Assembly (NCBI GenBank): GCA_022769665.1
Contig: JALEIR010000014.1
Span: 1-64,000 of the forward strand
Length of the DNA: 64,000 nucleotides
Direction of reading: 5' to 3'
Source: Lachnospiraceae bacterium
GTDB taxonomy: Bacteria > Bacillota > Clostridia > Lachnospirales > Lachnospiraceae
The position numbers and the translations under genes were made by a program. Positions 27,237-36,795 of this stretch are shown piece by piece (the stretch's first letter is position 1; the number at the start of each line of letters is the position of its first letter). The notes under the pieces were generated by a model. That model saw only the letters and a list, made by a program, of their open reading frames with translations. It was not told where the DNA came from and did no database searches.

Positions 27237-28097
27237 ATGGCATCAATGCGTGATATTAAGCGCCGTAAAAGCAGTATACAGGGTACTCAGCAGATTACAA
27301 AGGCAATGAAGCTGGTATCTACCGTTAAGCTGCAGCGTGCCAGAGCAAATGCAGAGCGTTCCAAGGAATATTTCACCTGTATGTATGATACCGTCAACAG
27401 TATTTTGAAACGCGTGGGACATATTGAACACAAATTTCTGACCAGGGGGAATTCCGACAAAAAGGCTGTTATTGCAATCACCTCAAACAGAGGTCTTGCC
27501 GGCGGCTATAATTCCAATGTAGTGAAGCTGATTACCAGAAATCCGGATTGGAAGAAAGAAGATTTGTGTATATACTCTCTGGGTAACAAAGGAAGAGAGG
27601 CATTTCTGCGTTATGGATATGAGGTGAAGGACTGCGACAATGAAATCGTGGAAAATCCATCCTATTCTGATGCAATGCAACTTTCTTCCGAACTGTTGAA
27701 AGCATATGCAGAGGGAGAAATCGGTGAAATTTATCTGGCATACACGGCATTCAAAAATACAGTCAGCCACATACCTACCCTTTTGAAGTTACTGCCGGTA
27801 GAGGTTTCGGCGGAAGAAGAGAAGTCCGAGGGAGCAAAGGCTATCATGAATTTTGAACCCGAGGATGCAGATACGTTGGATTTGATTATTCCGAAGTATG
27901 TGACAAGCCTGATATATGGTGCACTGATGGAATCGGCAGCCAGTGAAAACGGAGCCCGGATGCAGGCTATGGACAATGCCACCAGCAATGCGGAAGAAAT
28001 GATAAGCGATTTGGCACTGAAGTATAACAGAGCGCGTCAGGGCTCTATTACACAGGAATTGACTGAAATTATCGCCGGTGCGGAAGCATTAGGCTAA
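27237..28097 (+). CDS. atpG: ATP synthase subunit gamma
   Basis: Central rotor shaft of F1. 286 residues with the N-terminal helix MRDIKRRKSSIQGTQQITKA, central VAITSNRGLAGGYN and C-terminal helix MDNATSNAEEMISDLALKYN RARQ region. AAGGAGA upstream; 16 bases after atpA. Confidence 0.97.
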   Translation: MASMRDIKRRKSSIQGTQQITKAMKLVSTVKLQRARANAERSKEYFTCMYDTVNSILKRVGHIEHKFLTRGNSDKKAVIAITSNRGLAGGYNSNVVKLITRNPDWKKEDLCIYSLGNKGREAFLRYGYEVKDCDNEIVENPSYSDAMQLSSELLKAYAEGEIGEIYLAYTAFKNTVSHIPTLLKLLPVEVSAEEEKSEGAKAIMNFEPEDADTLDLIIPKYVTSLIYGALMESAASENGARMQAMDNATSNAEEMISDLALKYNRARQGSITQELTEIIAGAEALG

Positions 28098-28111
28098 CAG
28101 AGTTTTAGTAA

Positions 28112-29551
<1,440 letters not shown>

Positions 29552-29573
29552 GATTGTTTTAGGAGGATGGAAA

Positions 29574-29978
29574 ATGGCAGATAAGAACAGCTTTCTTCTG
29601 CGCATTATTACACCGGACAGAGTGTTTTACGAGAACCAGGTTGAAATGGTGGAGTTTAATACGACAGAGGGAGAGATTGGCGTACTGCCGGGGCATATTC
29701 CGCTGACGGTTATTGTGAAGCCCGGAATTCTGAATATTACGGAAACTGAGAGTGACAAAGAGGCGGCGCTCCATGCGGGATTTGCCGAGATTCTTCCGGA
29801 CAGGGTGACGATTCTGGCTGAGATTATTGAATGGCCGGAGGAAATCGACGAGGAGCGCGCGGAAGCGGCGAAAGAACGTGCGGAGGAGAGGCTTCGCAGC
29901 AGGACGCCTGAGACAGATATAATGCGTGCCGAGACTGCTCTTCAACGTGCAATGGCGCGCATAGAAGTATTAAAATGA
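29574..29978 (+). CDS. atpC: ATP synthase subunit epsilon
   Basis: 134 residues: N-terminal beta sandwich (LLRIITPDRVFYENQVEMVEF, GEIGVLPGHIPLTV) and C-terminal helical hairpin rich in Glu/Arg/Ala that can inhibit ATP hydrolysis. GGAGG before the ATG. Last gene of the operon; no strong terminator is visible in the next 60 bases, so read-through to the following genes is possible. Confidence 0.96.
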   Translation: MADKNSFLLRIITPDRVFYENQVEMVEFNTTEGEIGVLPGHIPLTVIVKPGILNITETESDKEAALHAGFAEILPDRVTILAEIIEWPEEIDEERAEAAKERAEERLRSRTPETDIMRAETALQRAMARIEVLK

Positions 29979-30046
29979 AAAGGACGGCAGTAACGCTTAG
30001 ACGAAAATCTGCATATGCTGTAAAAAAGGTTTTTTGAGGAATGCAT

Positions 30047-30454
30047 ATGGAATTTCATTCTAAACTGTTACAGTCGCCTACGGAACAGAAGGTAAGGGGC
30101 TGGAATGGGCCCCTTCCTTTTTATATGACTTACCCGGGATATTTCGGACCGGGACAGGAAGCATTGCTGTTGCAGGATTTGGAGTATCTGCAGCAAATGT
30201 ATCCCGCAGATGTGAAACGTTATCAGAAAAGAATTGCTGAAGTATTGGATAAAACAGATTATGAAGGCAGCATGATATATGACGAATACCCTGACCGGTA
30301 CAGCCTCAGGGCTTTGGCAGGCTCCATGCAGAAGGTGCTGCAAAATGAAGAAGAAAATCCCCCTTCAGAGGGTATGATACAGGTACTGTTATTTAATGAA
30401 ATTTATAAGCGCCGACATGGCGGAAGGCGCGGAATGTACGAAAGGATTTTTTGA
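30047..30454 (+). CDS. Hypothetical protein, 135 aa
   Basis: Starts at MEFHSKLLQSPTEQ with GAGGA seven bases ahead (ATG 30041 is too close to it). A soluble, aromatic-rich protein (GWNGPLPFYMTYPGYFGPGQ), then a helical middle (LLLQDLEYLQQMYPADVKRYQKRI) and a basic end (YKRRHGGRRGMYERIF). No domain recognised. The stop overlaps the TTG start of the methyltransferase gene, so the two are translationally coupled and may act together. Confidence 0.7.
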   Translation: MEFHSKLLQSPTEQKVRGWNGPLPFYMTYPGYFGPGQEALLLQDLEYLQQMYPADVKRYQKRIAEVLDKTDYEGSMIYDEYPDRYSLRALAGSMQKVLQNEEENPPSEGMIQVLLFNEIYKRRHGGRRGMYERIF

Positions 30455-31545
30455 TTGATCGTATGAGGGAGTGCGAAAGTATTTTTCGACAGGTGTTGAA
30501 TAGAGAATTGTTGCAGATGACCTTGAGCAATACGCGGAATGTTGACAGGGCGGTGAAAGTAAAAGTCCGCCCGGTACTTATTCAGGATAAATTGCTCTTT
30601 CAAGAGACGGTTTATCGCGGAACCCAGGTTTTTCATGCCAATTATACCGACGTGGAATTGGCGGAAAAGCTTGATGAATATATGGTTCATTTGTTTCGGC
30701 AGGCTCAAATCAGTTGCGAGACGGAAGATATTTCGATATTGGTTGGGAAAAAGGGAACGGTGACCGTTAAGCGAAAGAAAAAGAATGTATCCCGAAAGCA
30801 AAACTGTGAGGCGGATACTGCCGGAAAAAGAGACTTTTCACATAATCGTCGTAAGAAGTATATATTGAGCGGGGGCGATCCGGTGGATTTCCTGGTGGGT
30901 CTTGGAGTACAGACACCTGACGGACGTGTGACAAAGGCATATTATGATAAATTTCGCCAGATTAACCGATATCTGGAATTTATTGAGGATATATTGGATA
31001 AGCTTCCCACAGACAGAACGATTCGAATCATTGACTTCGGTTGCGGAAAATCTTACCTGACCTTTGCCATGTATTATTATCTGCATCAGATGCAGGGACG
31101 GGACATCAGGGTTACAGGTTTGGATTTAAAGGCGGATGTGATTGCACATTGTAATCAGCTTGCCGAAAAATTAGGATATCATCAGCTTGATTTTGAAGTT
31201 GGTGATATTAAGAGTTATACAGGTGAAGACAAAGTTGATATGGTGGTTTCTTTGCATGCCTGTGACAAGGCGACCGATTATGCTTTGGAAAAGGCTGTTA
31301 AATGGGGTGCGCAGGTCATTTTGGCTGTGCCCTGCTGTCAGCATGAACTGAATGGGCAGATACAGTGTAAGGCGCTTCAACCGGTGCTGAAATATGGTGT
31401 AATCAAGGAAAGAATGGCAGCATTGATTACAGATGCCCTGCGTGCGGATATACTGGAACAGAACGGGTATGATACGCAGATATTGGAGTTTATTGACATG
31501 GAGCACACTCCCAAGAACCTCTTAATACGAGCCGTAAAAAGCTGA
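30451..31545 (+). CDS. SAM-dependent methyltransferase, Methyltransf_32-like
   Basis: 364 residues. The first ~130 are a poorly conserved N-terminal domain with a Lys/Arg-rich linker (VKRKKKNVSRKQN). The class I methyltransferase domain begins about 150: IIDFGCGKSYLTFAMYYYL is the SAM-binding motif I, VTGLDLKADVI motif II, DMVVSLHACDKATDYAL motif IV, and VPCCQHEL is typical of the METTL25/Methyltransf_32 group. Substrate unknown, possibly RNA or protein. TTG start with AAAGGA upstream, overlapping the previous gene's stop. Confidence 0.85.
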   Translation: MIDRMRECESIFRQVLNRELLQMTLSNTRNVDRAVKVKVRPVLIQDKLLFQETVYRGTQVFHANYTDVELAEKLDEYMVHLFRQAQISCETEDISILVGKKGTVTVKRKKKNVSRKQNCEADTAGKRDFSHNRRKKYILSGGDPVDFLVGLGVQTPDGRVTKAYYDKFRQINRYLEFIEDILDKLPTDRTIRIIDFGCGKSYLTFAMYYYLHQMQGRDIRVTGLDLKADVIAHCNQLAEKLGYHQLDFEVGDIKSYTGEDKVDMVVSLHACDKATDYALEKAVKWGAQVILAVPCCQHELNGQIQCKALQPVLKYGVIKERMAALITDALRADILEQNGYDTQILEFIDMEHTPKNLLIRAVKS

Positions 31546-31548
31546 AAA

Positions 31549-31632
31549 ATGCGCCCGGCAGGAAAGTTTGCTTCTCTTGACGAAGTAATGGAATTCCTGA
31601 AGGTGAATCCAACACTGAAGGAGCTGTTATGA
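31549..31632 (+). CDS. Possible 27-aa ORF coupled to the next gene
   Basis: ATG 31549 to TGA 31632 encodes MRPAGKFASLDEVMEFLKV and NPTLKELL, an amphipathic, protein-like sequence. The stop overlaps the ATG of the 843-residue gene (ATGA), and AAGGAG for that gene lies inside it. It lacks its own clear ribosome site, so it may be read by reinitiation after the methyltransferase stop three bases upstream, or be the tail of a longer ancestral frame. Confidence 0.4.
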   Translation: MRPAGKFASLDEVMEFLKVNPTLKELL

Positions 31633-34160
31633 AGAAAGGCATTATAAAAATTACCGTTTTTATAGCCACATTTGTATTGGCGTTAATCATTATCGGCAAA
31701 ATTATGAATAAAGGTCATGATAATCTGACTGTTGAAATGTCTTCTGCTTCCCTTCCGCTAATTACAATGCAGATTGACGGAACGGAGTACAACCGGCTTC
31801 ACGGATATGTACAGGCTATGGATGTGGCGTTTCAAAGAGATACTGTCTCTGTTTTGGGAGAGGACAGGGATGCGCAGTTTTTTGTGGATACCTACGGAGA
31901 AAATGTGACCGGTATTTCCATCGAAGTAAGGAATACAGATGGCTCCAGACTGATAGAAAATACGGAGATTACGGATTATCGTACCACAAAGAATCGGATA
32001 TATGGGAAGATTATGCTGAAAGACCTGATAGAACAGGATACAGAGTATTCGCTTGCCATTGTTCTTGAATTGGACGAAGCCAGAAAGGTATATTATTATA
32101 CAAAGGTAATATGGAGCGAAAATCTTCATACAGAGGAAAAATTGGAATACGTGTTGGATTTTCATCAACGCCTTTATGACAGAGAGGCTGCCAGAGAACT
32201 GACAAAGTATTTAGAGACCAATTCCAAACTGGAAGATAACAGTAGCTTTCACAAGGTAAATATACACAGCAGCTTCCGCCAGATTACATGGGGAGAGCTG
32301 GATGTCAGTGAGGTTTTGGAACCGGTGGTTCAACTAAAGGAAATCGCAGGTCAGACGGCATCGTTTTTGATGAATTATGTTGTATCGACTTCGGAGGGAC
32401 GGAATCGGACTTACTATATGGTAGAGGAATTCTACAGGATACGATATTCTGCCGAGAGAATGTATCTTCTGGACTATGAGAGAACGATGACCCAGATACC
32501 GGACACGGAAAGTATGTACGGAAATGACAAAATTTTACTGGGTATTACGGATACGGATATTCCTATGTTGGAAAGTGAAGACGGTAATATTGTGGTCTTT
32601 GAGGTGGCTGACAGGTTGTTCAGTTACAATGTGGCGACGAACAGGCTTGCTGTTATTTTCAGCTTTTATGACGAAAAAAATGCTGATGAGAGAACCATTT
32701 ATAATCAGCATGCCATTAAGATATTGGATGTGGATGAGGGCGGGAATGTACAGTTTGCGGTTTATGGTTACATGAACAGAGGCAGGCATGAAGGTGAAGT
32801 GGGGATTCAGGTATATACCTATAACAGCAGTTTGAATACAATAGAGGAACTGATTTATATTTCCACTGATATGACGTATTCCGTGTTGGCGGCAGAGTTA
32901 GACAGGCTTCTTTATCTCAATCGTGATTCACAGCTTTACTTATCGTTGAACAACAGTATATACGGTATAGATATTGTGGAGAGAACGGGGACGAAGCTGA
33001 TTGATATTGGGGAAAGTACCACACTTCAGGTATCGGCTAATCACAAGATTATGGTCTGGTCTGAGGGAGAGGATATCTATAACAGCGGAGTTCTCAAAAT
33101 TCGGAATCTGAGCAGTGAATTGACGCGCACGGTCACTGCATCGGAAGAAGACGCCATTATGCCGCTGGGCTTTATGGATGAGGATATTATTTATGGAGTT
33201 GCACGAACAGAGGATGTTGTCAGGGACAACGCGGGAAGAACTTTGTTTCCCATGTATAAGGTGTGTATATGCAATTCCGAAGGCGAACTGCTGAAGGAAT
33301 ACAGCCAGCCGGATATTTATGTCACAGGTTGTACTGTTGAAGAAAATCAAATTGTATTAAATCGTATCTGTAAACAGGAAAACGGAGAATATAAAGAAGC
33401 GGATCAGGATCATATTATGAACAGTGTGAAGACTGCCGTCGGAAAGAATGTAATCGCTGCTGCGGATATTGATGTATATGAGCGGTATGTACAAATTCAG
33501 CTTCGTAGTGCAATTGATGTAAAAAACATTATGATACTGACGCCGAAAGAAGTGGTTTACGAAGGTGGACGGAAGCTCTCCCTGTCGGATGAAAAGAAAG
33601 AAAACAGGTATTATGTGTATGGAAATTATGGTGTGGACGGAATATACACCTCACCGGCCAAGGCGGTAAATCAGGCATATGATGTTTCCGGCGTGGTTGT
33701 GGACAACAGCGGGAAATGTATTTGGCTGAAAGGACACCGGGTAGCAAGAAATCAGATTATGGCAATCAGGGAAGCTTCTGTTACCGAGGACAAGAATAGT
33801 CTTGCAGTGTGTTTGGATACTATTTTCAGCTTTGAAGGACTGGTGCGCAATTCGGAATATCTTTTGACACAGGGAAAAACAGTACCGGAAATATTGGAGG
33901 ACAATCTGGAAGATGTCCGGGTGCTGGATATGACCGGGTGCAGTCTGGATGCCATGCTGTATTATGTAAACCGGGATATTCCCGTATTAGCATTGCTGGA
34001 AAACGGGGAAGCCGTTTTGATTACAGGATTTAACGAGTATAATGTTGTGATTATGGAACCATCTGCCGGAAAACTCTATAAAAAGGGAATGAATGATTCG
34101 GCAGAATGGTTCAAAGAAAACGGTAATTGTTTTATTACTTACATCAGAATGGAGGAGTAA
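31629..34160 (+). CDS. Large membrane-anchored extracytoplasmic protein, unknown function
   Basis: 843 residues with one N-terminal anchor (about 5-25, IKITVFIATFVLALIIIG). Residues ~45-170 look like a beta-sandwich domain; ~280-650 has repeated beta-strand blocks (IVVFEVADRLFSYNVATNRL, LYLSLNNSIYGIDIVERTG, MVWSEGEDIYNSGVLKIRNL) resembling a beta-propeller. The last ~110 residues (DMTGCSLDAMLYYVNRDIPV, AVLITGFNEYNVVIMEP) resemble a C39-like cysteine-peptidase fold, but the expected His before AVLITG is Glu and the Asp of the DP motif is Glu, so it is probably inactive. No named family recognised. Convergent with queT, stops one base apart. Confidence 0.75.
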   Translation: MKKGIIKITVFIATFVLALIIIGKIMNKGHDNLTVEMSSASLPLITMQIDGTEYNRLHGYVQAMDVAFQRDTVSVLGEDRDAQFFVDTYGENVTGISIEVRNTDGSRLIENTEITDYRTTKNRIYGKIMLKDLIEQDTEYSLAIVLELDEARKVYYYTKVIWSENLHTEEKLEYVLDFHQRLYDREAARELTKYLETNSKLEDNSSFHKVNIHSSFRQITWGELDVSEVLEPVVQLKEIAGQTASFLMNYVVSTSEGRNRTYYMVEEFYRIRYSAERMYLLDYERTMTQIPDTESMYGNDKILLGITDTDIPMLESEDGNIVVFEVADRLFSYNVATNRLAVIFSFYDEKNADERTIYNQHAIKILDVDEGGNVQFAVYGYMNRGRHEGEVGIQVYTYNSSLNTIEELIYISTDMTYSVLAAELDRLLYLNRDSQLYLSLNNSIYGIDIVERTGTKLIDIGESTTLQVSANHKIMVWSEGEDIYNSGVLKIRNLSSELTRTVTASEEDAIMPLGFMDEDIIYGVARTEDVVRDNAGRTLFPMYKVCICNSEGELLKEYSQPDIYVTGCTVEENQIVLNRICKQENGEYKEADQDHIMNSVKTAVGKNVIAAADIDVYERYVQIQLRSAIDVKNIMILTPKEVVYEGGRKLSLSDEKKENRYYVYGNYGVDGIYTSPAKAVNQAYDVSGVVVDNSGKCIWLKGHRVARNQIMAIREASVTEDKNSLAVCLDTIFSFEGLVRNSEYLLTQGKTVPEILEDNLEDVRVLDMTGCSLDAMLYYVNRDIPVLALLENGEAVLITGFNEYNVVIMEPSAGKLYKKGMNDSAEWFKENGNCFITYIRMEE

Positions 34161-34161
34161 G

Positions 34162-34638
34162 CTAAAAGATATATCGTTTGTATTTGTTCAAAACTCCGAG
34201 CAACAGCATGCCCAATACACCGCAGGAAATGATTTCGCCGGCTCCTACGGTTATAAAGGACAGCCAGAGAGGCTTTATTCCGTAGGCATAAAGCAGAACA
34301 AAAGGAATAATAACAGTATTTGCTACAATGGGAGGAATGGGGGCAAGCCATTTATGATTGCGGAGCAGGTATGTAAAAACTGCTCCCAAAAGCGTTGCTG
34401 CCGTTCCGAAAATAATGTCAGGGAGAGCACAGCCTGTCATAATGTTGGACAACAGGCAACCGATACAAAGTCCCGGTATGGCTGCAGGTGTAAAAAAGGG
34501 TAAAATCGTGAGGGCTTCAGAAAAACGGACCTGGACGGCATAGTTTGCCAATCCGAGAGCATTGGCCAACAGTGTCAGCACAACATAAAGAGCAGCGATG
34601 ACCGCTGCGTGGACGATAAACAATACTTTCTTATTCAT
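34162..34638 (-). CDS. queT: Queuosine precursor ECF transporter S component QueT
   Basis: 158-residue integral membrane protein, about five membrane segments (8-28, 42-62, 76-96, 102-122, 128-150). The sequence VQVRFSEALTILPFFTPAAIPGL is typical of QueT, the substrate-binding part of an ECF-type uptake system for queuosine precursors. The preQ1-I riboswitch directly upstream supports this strongly. AAGGAG before the ATG forms part of the riboswitch expression platform. Confidence 0.95.
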   Translation of the reverse strand: MNKKVLFIVHAAVIAALYVVLTLLANALGLANYAVQVRFSEALTILPFFTPAAIPGLCIGCLLSNIMTGCALPDIIFGTAATLLGAVFTYLLRNHKWLAPIPPIVANTVIIPFVLLYAYGIKPLWLSFITVGAGEIISCGVLGMLLLGVLNKYKRYIF

Positions 34639-34644
34639 TTTTTT

Positions 34645-34688
34645 CTCCTTTAGTTTTGTTTATGGTGAGGAAGGTCTCGAACTCACCG
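34645..34688 (-). promoter_or_regulatory. preQ1-I riboswitch upstream of queT
   Basis: On the minus strand: stem CGGTGAG / CTCACC closing a loop TTCGAGACCTTC, then the A-rich tail ATAAACAAAACTAAAGGAG. The loop and tail can form the H-type pseudoknot of class I preQ1 riboswitches, and the tail runs into the ribosome site, so preQ1 binding would block translation of queT. Confidence 0.9.
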
Positions 34689-34704
34689 TGTATTCCGAAA
34701 ATCT

Positions 34705-34732
34705 ATTATATCGAAAATAAAGTGAATGTCAA
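34705..34732 (-). promoter_or_regulatory. queT promoter
   Basis: Minus strand -35 TTGACA (34727-34732), 16-base spacer, -10 TATAAT (34705-34710). Predicted start about 34698, ten bases before the riboswitch stem. Confidence 0.8.
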
Positions 34733-34740
34733 GGGCTGAA

Positions 34741-35319
34741 TCATTTTTGAATCAGCCCTGCTTTTAACAGCCTTTTTCTTACCTGAAAACCTACGACCAT
34801 TGCAATAATCAGCTTGACCAAATCGCCGGGGATATAGGGAATCACACCGGCCATAAGTGCTTTAGGAAAACTCATGTTCATCTGAAAACCAAGCCAGAGG
34901 GTTCCAAGAAGGTAACACACAGCGGTACCAAGCAGCATGCCAAGGAAATAGACAGGCAGTTTACGTCCAAAATGATCTACAAAAAAGCCACAGATGAGTG
35001 CCATGAAAATATAACCAATAATGTATCCGCCGGTAGGTCCGAAAAGCTTTCCGGGTCCTGAGGTAAAGCCTGCAAATATAGGTACACCGGCAAGACCCAA
35101 CAAGATATAGATGATAACGCTTATGGTACCAAGCTTCATGCCAAGCACAGAAACAACAAAATAAATTGCAAGAGTACCCAGTGATATAGGAACCGGGCTC
35201 ACAGGAATATTGAGTGCCAGTGGGCCGAGGACACAGATGACAGCAGTCATCAGTCCTACCAGGGCAAGTTGTTTTACGGTAAATTTCGGTTTGGTTTCAA
35301 GAGTAGTTGTATCGCTCAT
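34741..35319 (-). CDS. bioY: Biotin ECF transporter S component BioY
   Basis: Substrate-specific membrane component of biotin uptake. Start at MSDTTTLETK (GGAGG upstream) gives 192 residues. About six membrane segments; signature segments are LALNIPVSPVPISLGTLAIY, LLGLAGVPIFAGFTSGPGKLFGPTGGYIIGY split by short loops, and MAGVIPYIPGDLVKL. An upstream promoter overlapped by a BirA-type operator indicates repression when biotin is plentiful. Confidence 0.95.
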   Translation of the reverse strand: MSDTTTLETKPKFTVKQLALVGLMTAVICVLGPLALNIPVSPVPISLGTLAIYFVVSVLGMKLGTISVIIYILLGLAGVPIFAGFTSGPGKLFGPTGGYIIGYIFMALICGFFVDHFGRKLPVYFLGMLLGTAVCYLLGTLWLGFQMNMSFPKALMAGVIPYIPGDLVKLIIAMVVGFQVRKRLLKAGLIQK

Positions 35320-35409
35320 TTTTTTCCTCCGTTTAGAAGTGCACAGGTTAGCCGCATTATGCATTTGCACAAACTATACCGGTGCATACTTCTGTTCTTT
35401 CTCTTTTGA

Positions 35410-35440
35410 TTGTAAACCGTTATACTCAATCAGATAACAA
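35410..35440 (-). promoter_or_regulatory. Putative BirA operator of bioY
   Basis: TTGTAAAC, 15 bases, GATAACAA: two half-sites of the BirA type (TTGTTAAC-N14/15-GTTAACAA), with two mismatches. It starts four bases downstream of the bioY -10 box, covering the transcription start. Confidence 0.7.
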
Positions 35441-35444
35441 TAAG

Positions 35445-35473
35445 AATATACAAGAGAAGAAATAAAATGTCAA
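35445..35473 (-). promoter_or_regulatory. bioY promoter
   Basis: Minus strand -35 TTGACA (35468-35473), 17-base spacer, -10 TATATT (35445-35450). The BirA-like site lies just downstream. The leader to bioY is about 115 bases with no riboswitch seen. Confidence 0.75.
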
Positions 35474-35552
35474 CCAAAATATTTTTGAAGTTAACAATTA
35501 CGTATCAACCATAGAAGAGAGTGGAACAAGAGTATGACGGAGAAAAGAAATA

Positions 35553-35579
35553 CCCCTGCCGATATATAAACGGCAGGGG
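35553..35579 (-). terminator. Terminator of prs
   Basis: CCCCTGCCG / CGGCAGGGG, 9-bp perfect stem, followed on the minus strand by TATTTCTTTT. It lies 15 bases after the prs stop codon. Confidence 0.8.
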
Positions 35580-35593
35580 AAATGTTTTGCGGA

Positions 35594-36778
35594 TTAAAGC
35601 TCTCCTTTTTTATACTTTGCAACAATGTTTTGAATTCTTTCATTAGGATTCAGTAAATCGCTGATGGAGGAGTCATGATTCAAGGTATCAATGATGTAGG
35701 CAATGTACTTGCTCATATCACAGTTGATATACCATTCACGCTGCAGCAGGTCAGGAGTCTGATAAATCAGGTTGGTTGTCAGAACCTTGTCGATAATACC
35801 TTCCTGAAAAGCCTTGTCGAACTTGTCCAGTCCACTGGTAAATAATCCGAAGGTGGCAAAAACAAAAATCTTGTTGGCCTTGCGCTCCTTCAGGGCAGCA
35901 GCAACTTCTAAAACACTTTCACCGGAGGAAATCATATCATCAATGATAATCATATCCTTACCTTCTACACTGGTGCCGAGAAATTCGTGTGCAACGATAG
36001 GGTTGCGTCCGTTGACAACGCGAGTGTAGTCACGTCTTTTATAGAACATACCCATATCCAGGCCCAACACGTTTGCAATATAGATTGCCCGGCTCATGCC
36101 GCCTTCATCAGGGCTGATAACCATCATATGGTCGGAGTCAAGTTTCAAATCCTTGACATTGCGCAACAATCCTTTAATAAACTGATAAGCAGGCTGTACC
36201 GTTTCAAAGCCATGAAGCGGAATTGCGTTTTGAACTCTGGGGTCATGAGCGTCGAAAGTTATGATGTTGTCAACACCCATCTGTACCAACTCCTGAAGTG
36301 CAAGTGCACAATCCAGAGATTCTCTTGCAGTTCTCTTGTGTTGGCGGCTTTCGTAGAGGAATGGCATAATCACTGTAATTCGACGTGCTTTTCCGCCGAC
36401 TGCGGCAATAATTCTTTTTAAATCCTGATAATGATCATCGGGAGACATGTGATTTTCGTGCCCGCAGAGAGAATAGGTAAGTGAATAATTACATACATCC
36501 ACCAATAGATAAAGGTCTGTACCACGAACAGATTCTAAAATCATTCCTTTGGCTTCGCCGGAACCAAATCTGGGAACTTTTGCATTGAGCAGATACGAAT
36601 CCCTCTGATAGCCGGCAAATGCAAGAGAGTCCTTATGTTCGCTTTCTCTTTCGGCTCTCCATTTTACAAGGTACTTATCCACCTTTTCACCAAGAGGTTT
36701 ACAGCCTTCCAGTGCTATGATTCCCAAAGAACCGACGGGAATGGTCTCAAGATTTCTTTTTTCTTCGCGATTGGCCAT
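35594..36778 (-). CDS. prs: Ribose-phosphate pyrophosphokinase (PRPP synthetase)
   Basis: Makes PRPP from ribose 5-phosphate and ATP for nucleotide, His and Trp synthesis and for Upp and PncB, both encoded in this window. The ATG at 36778 has GTGAGGA upstream; 394 residues, longer than the ~315 of the common class but with the full fold. Visible: FGSGEAKGMILESVRGTDLY (N-terminal domain), YESRQHKRTARE flexible loop, ITFDAHDPRVQNAI and the PRPP loop IIIDDMISSGES. The longer form is familiar to me from clostridial genomes. Confidence 0.93.
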   Translation of the reverse strand: MANREEKRNLETIPVGSLGIIALEGCKPLGEKVDKYLVKWRAERESEHKDSLAFAGYQRDSYLLNAKVPRFGSGEAKGMILESVRGTDLYLLVDVCNYSLTYSLCGHENHMSPDDHYQDLKRIIAAVGGKARRITVIMPFLYESRQHKRTARESLDCALALQELVQMGVDNIITFDAHDPRVQNAIPLHGFETVQPAYQFIKGLLRNVKDLKLDSDHMMVISPDEGGMSRAIYIANVLGLDMGMFYKRRDYTRVVNGRNPIVAHEFLGTSVEGKDMIIIDDMISSGESVLEVAAALKERKANKIFVFATFGLFTSGLDKFDKAFQEGIIDKVLTTNLIYQTPDLLQREWYINCDMSKYIAYIIDTLNHDSSISDLLNPNERIQNIVAKYKKGEL

Positions 36779-36795
36779 AATTGAAGTCCTCACTT

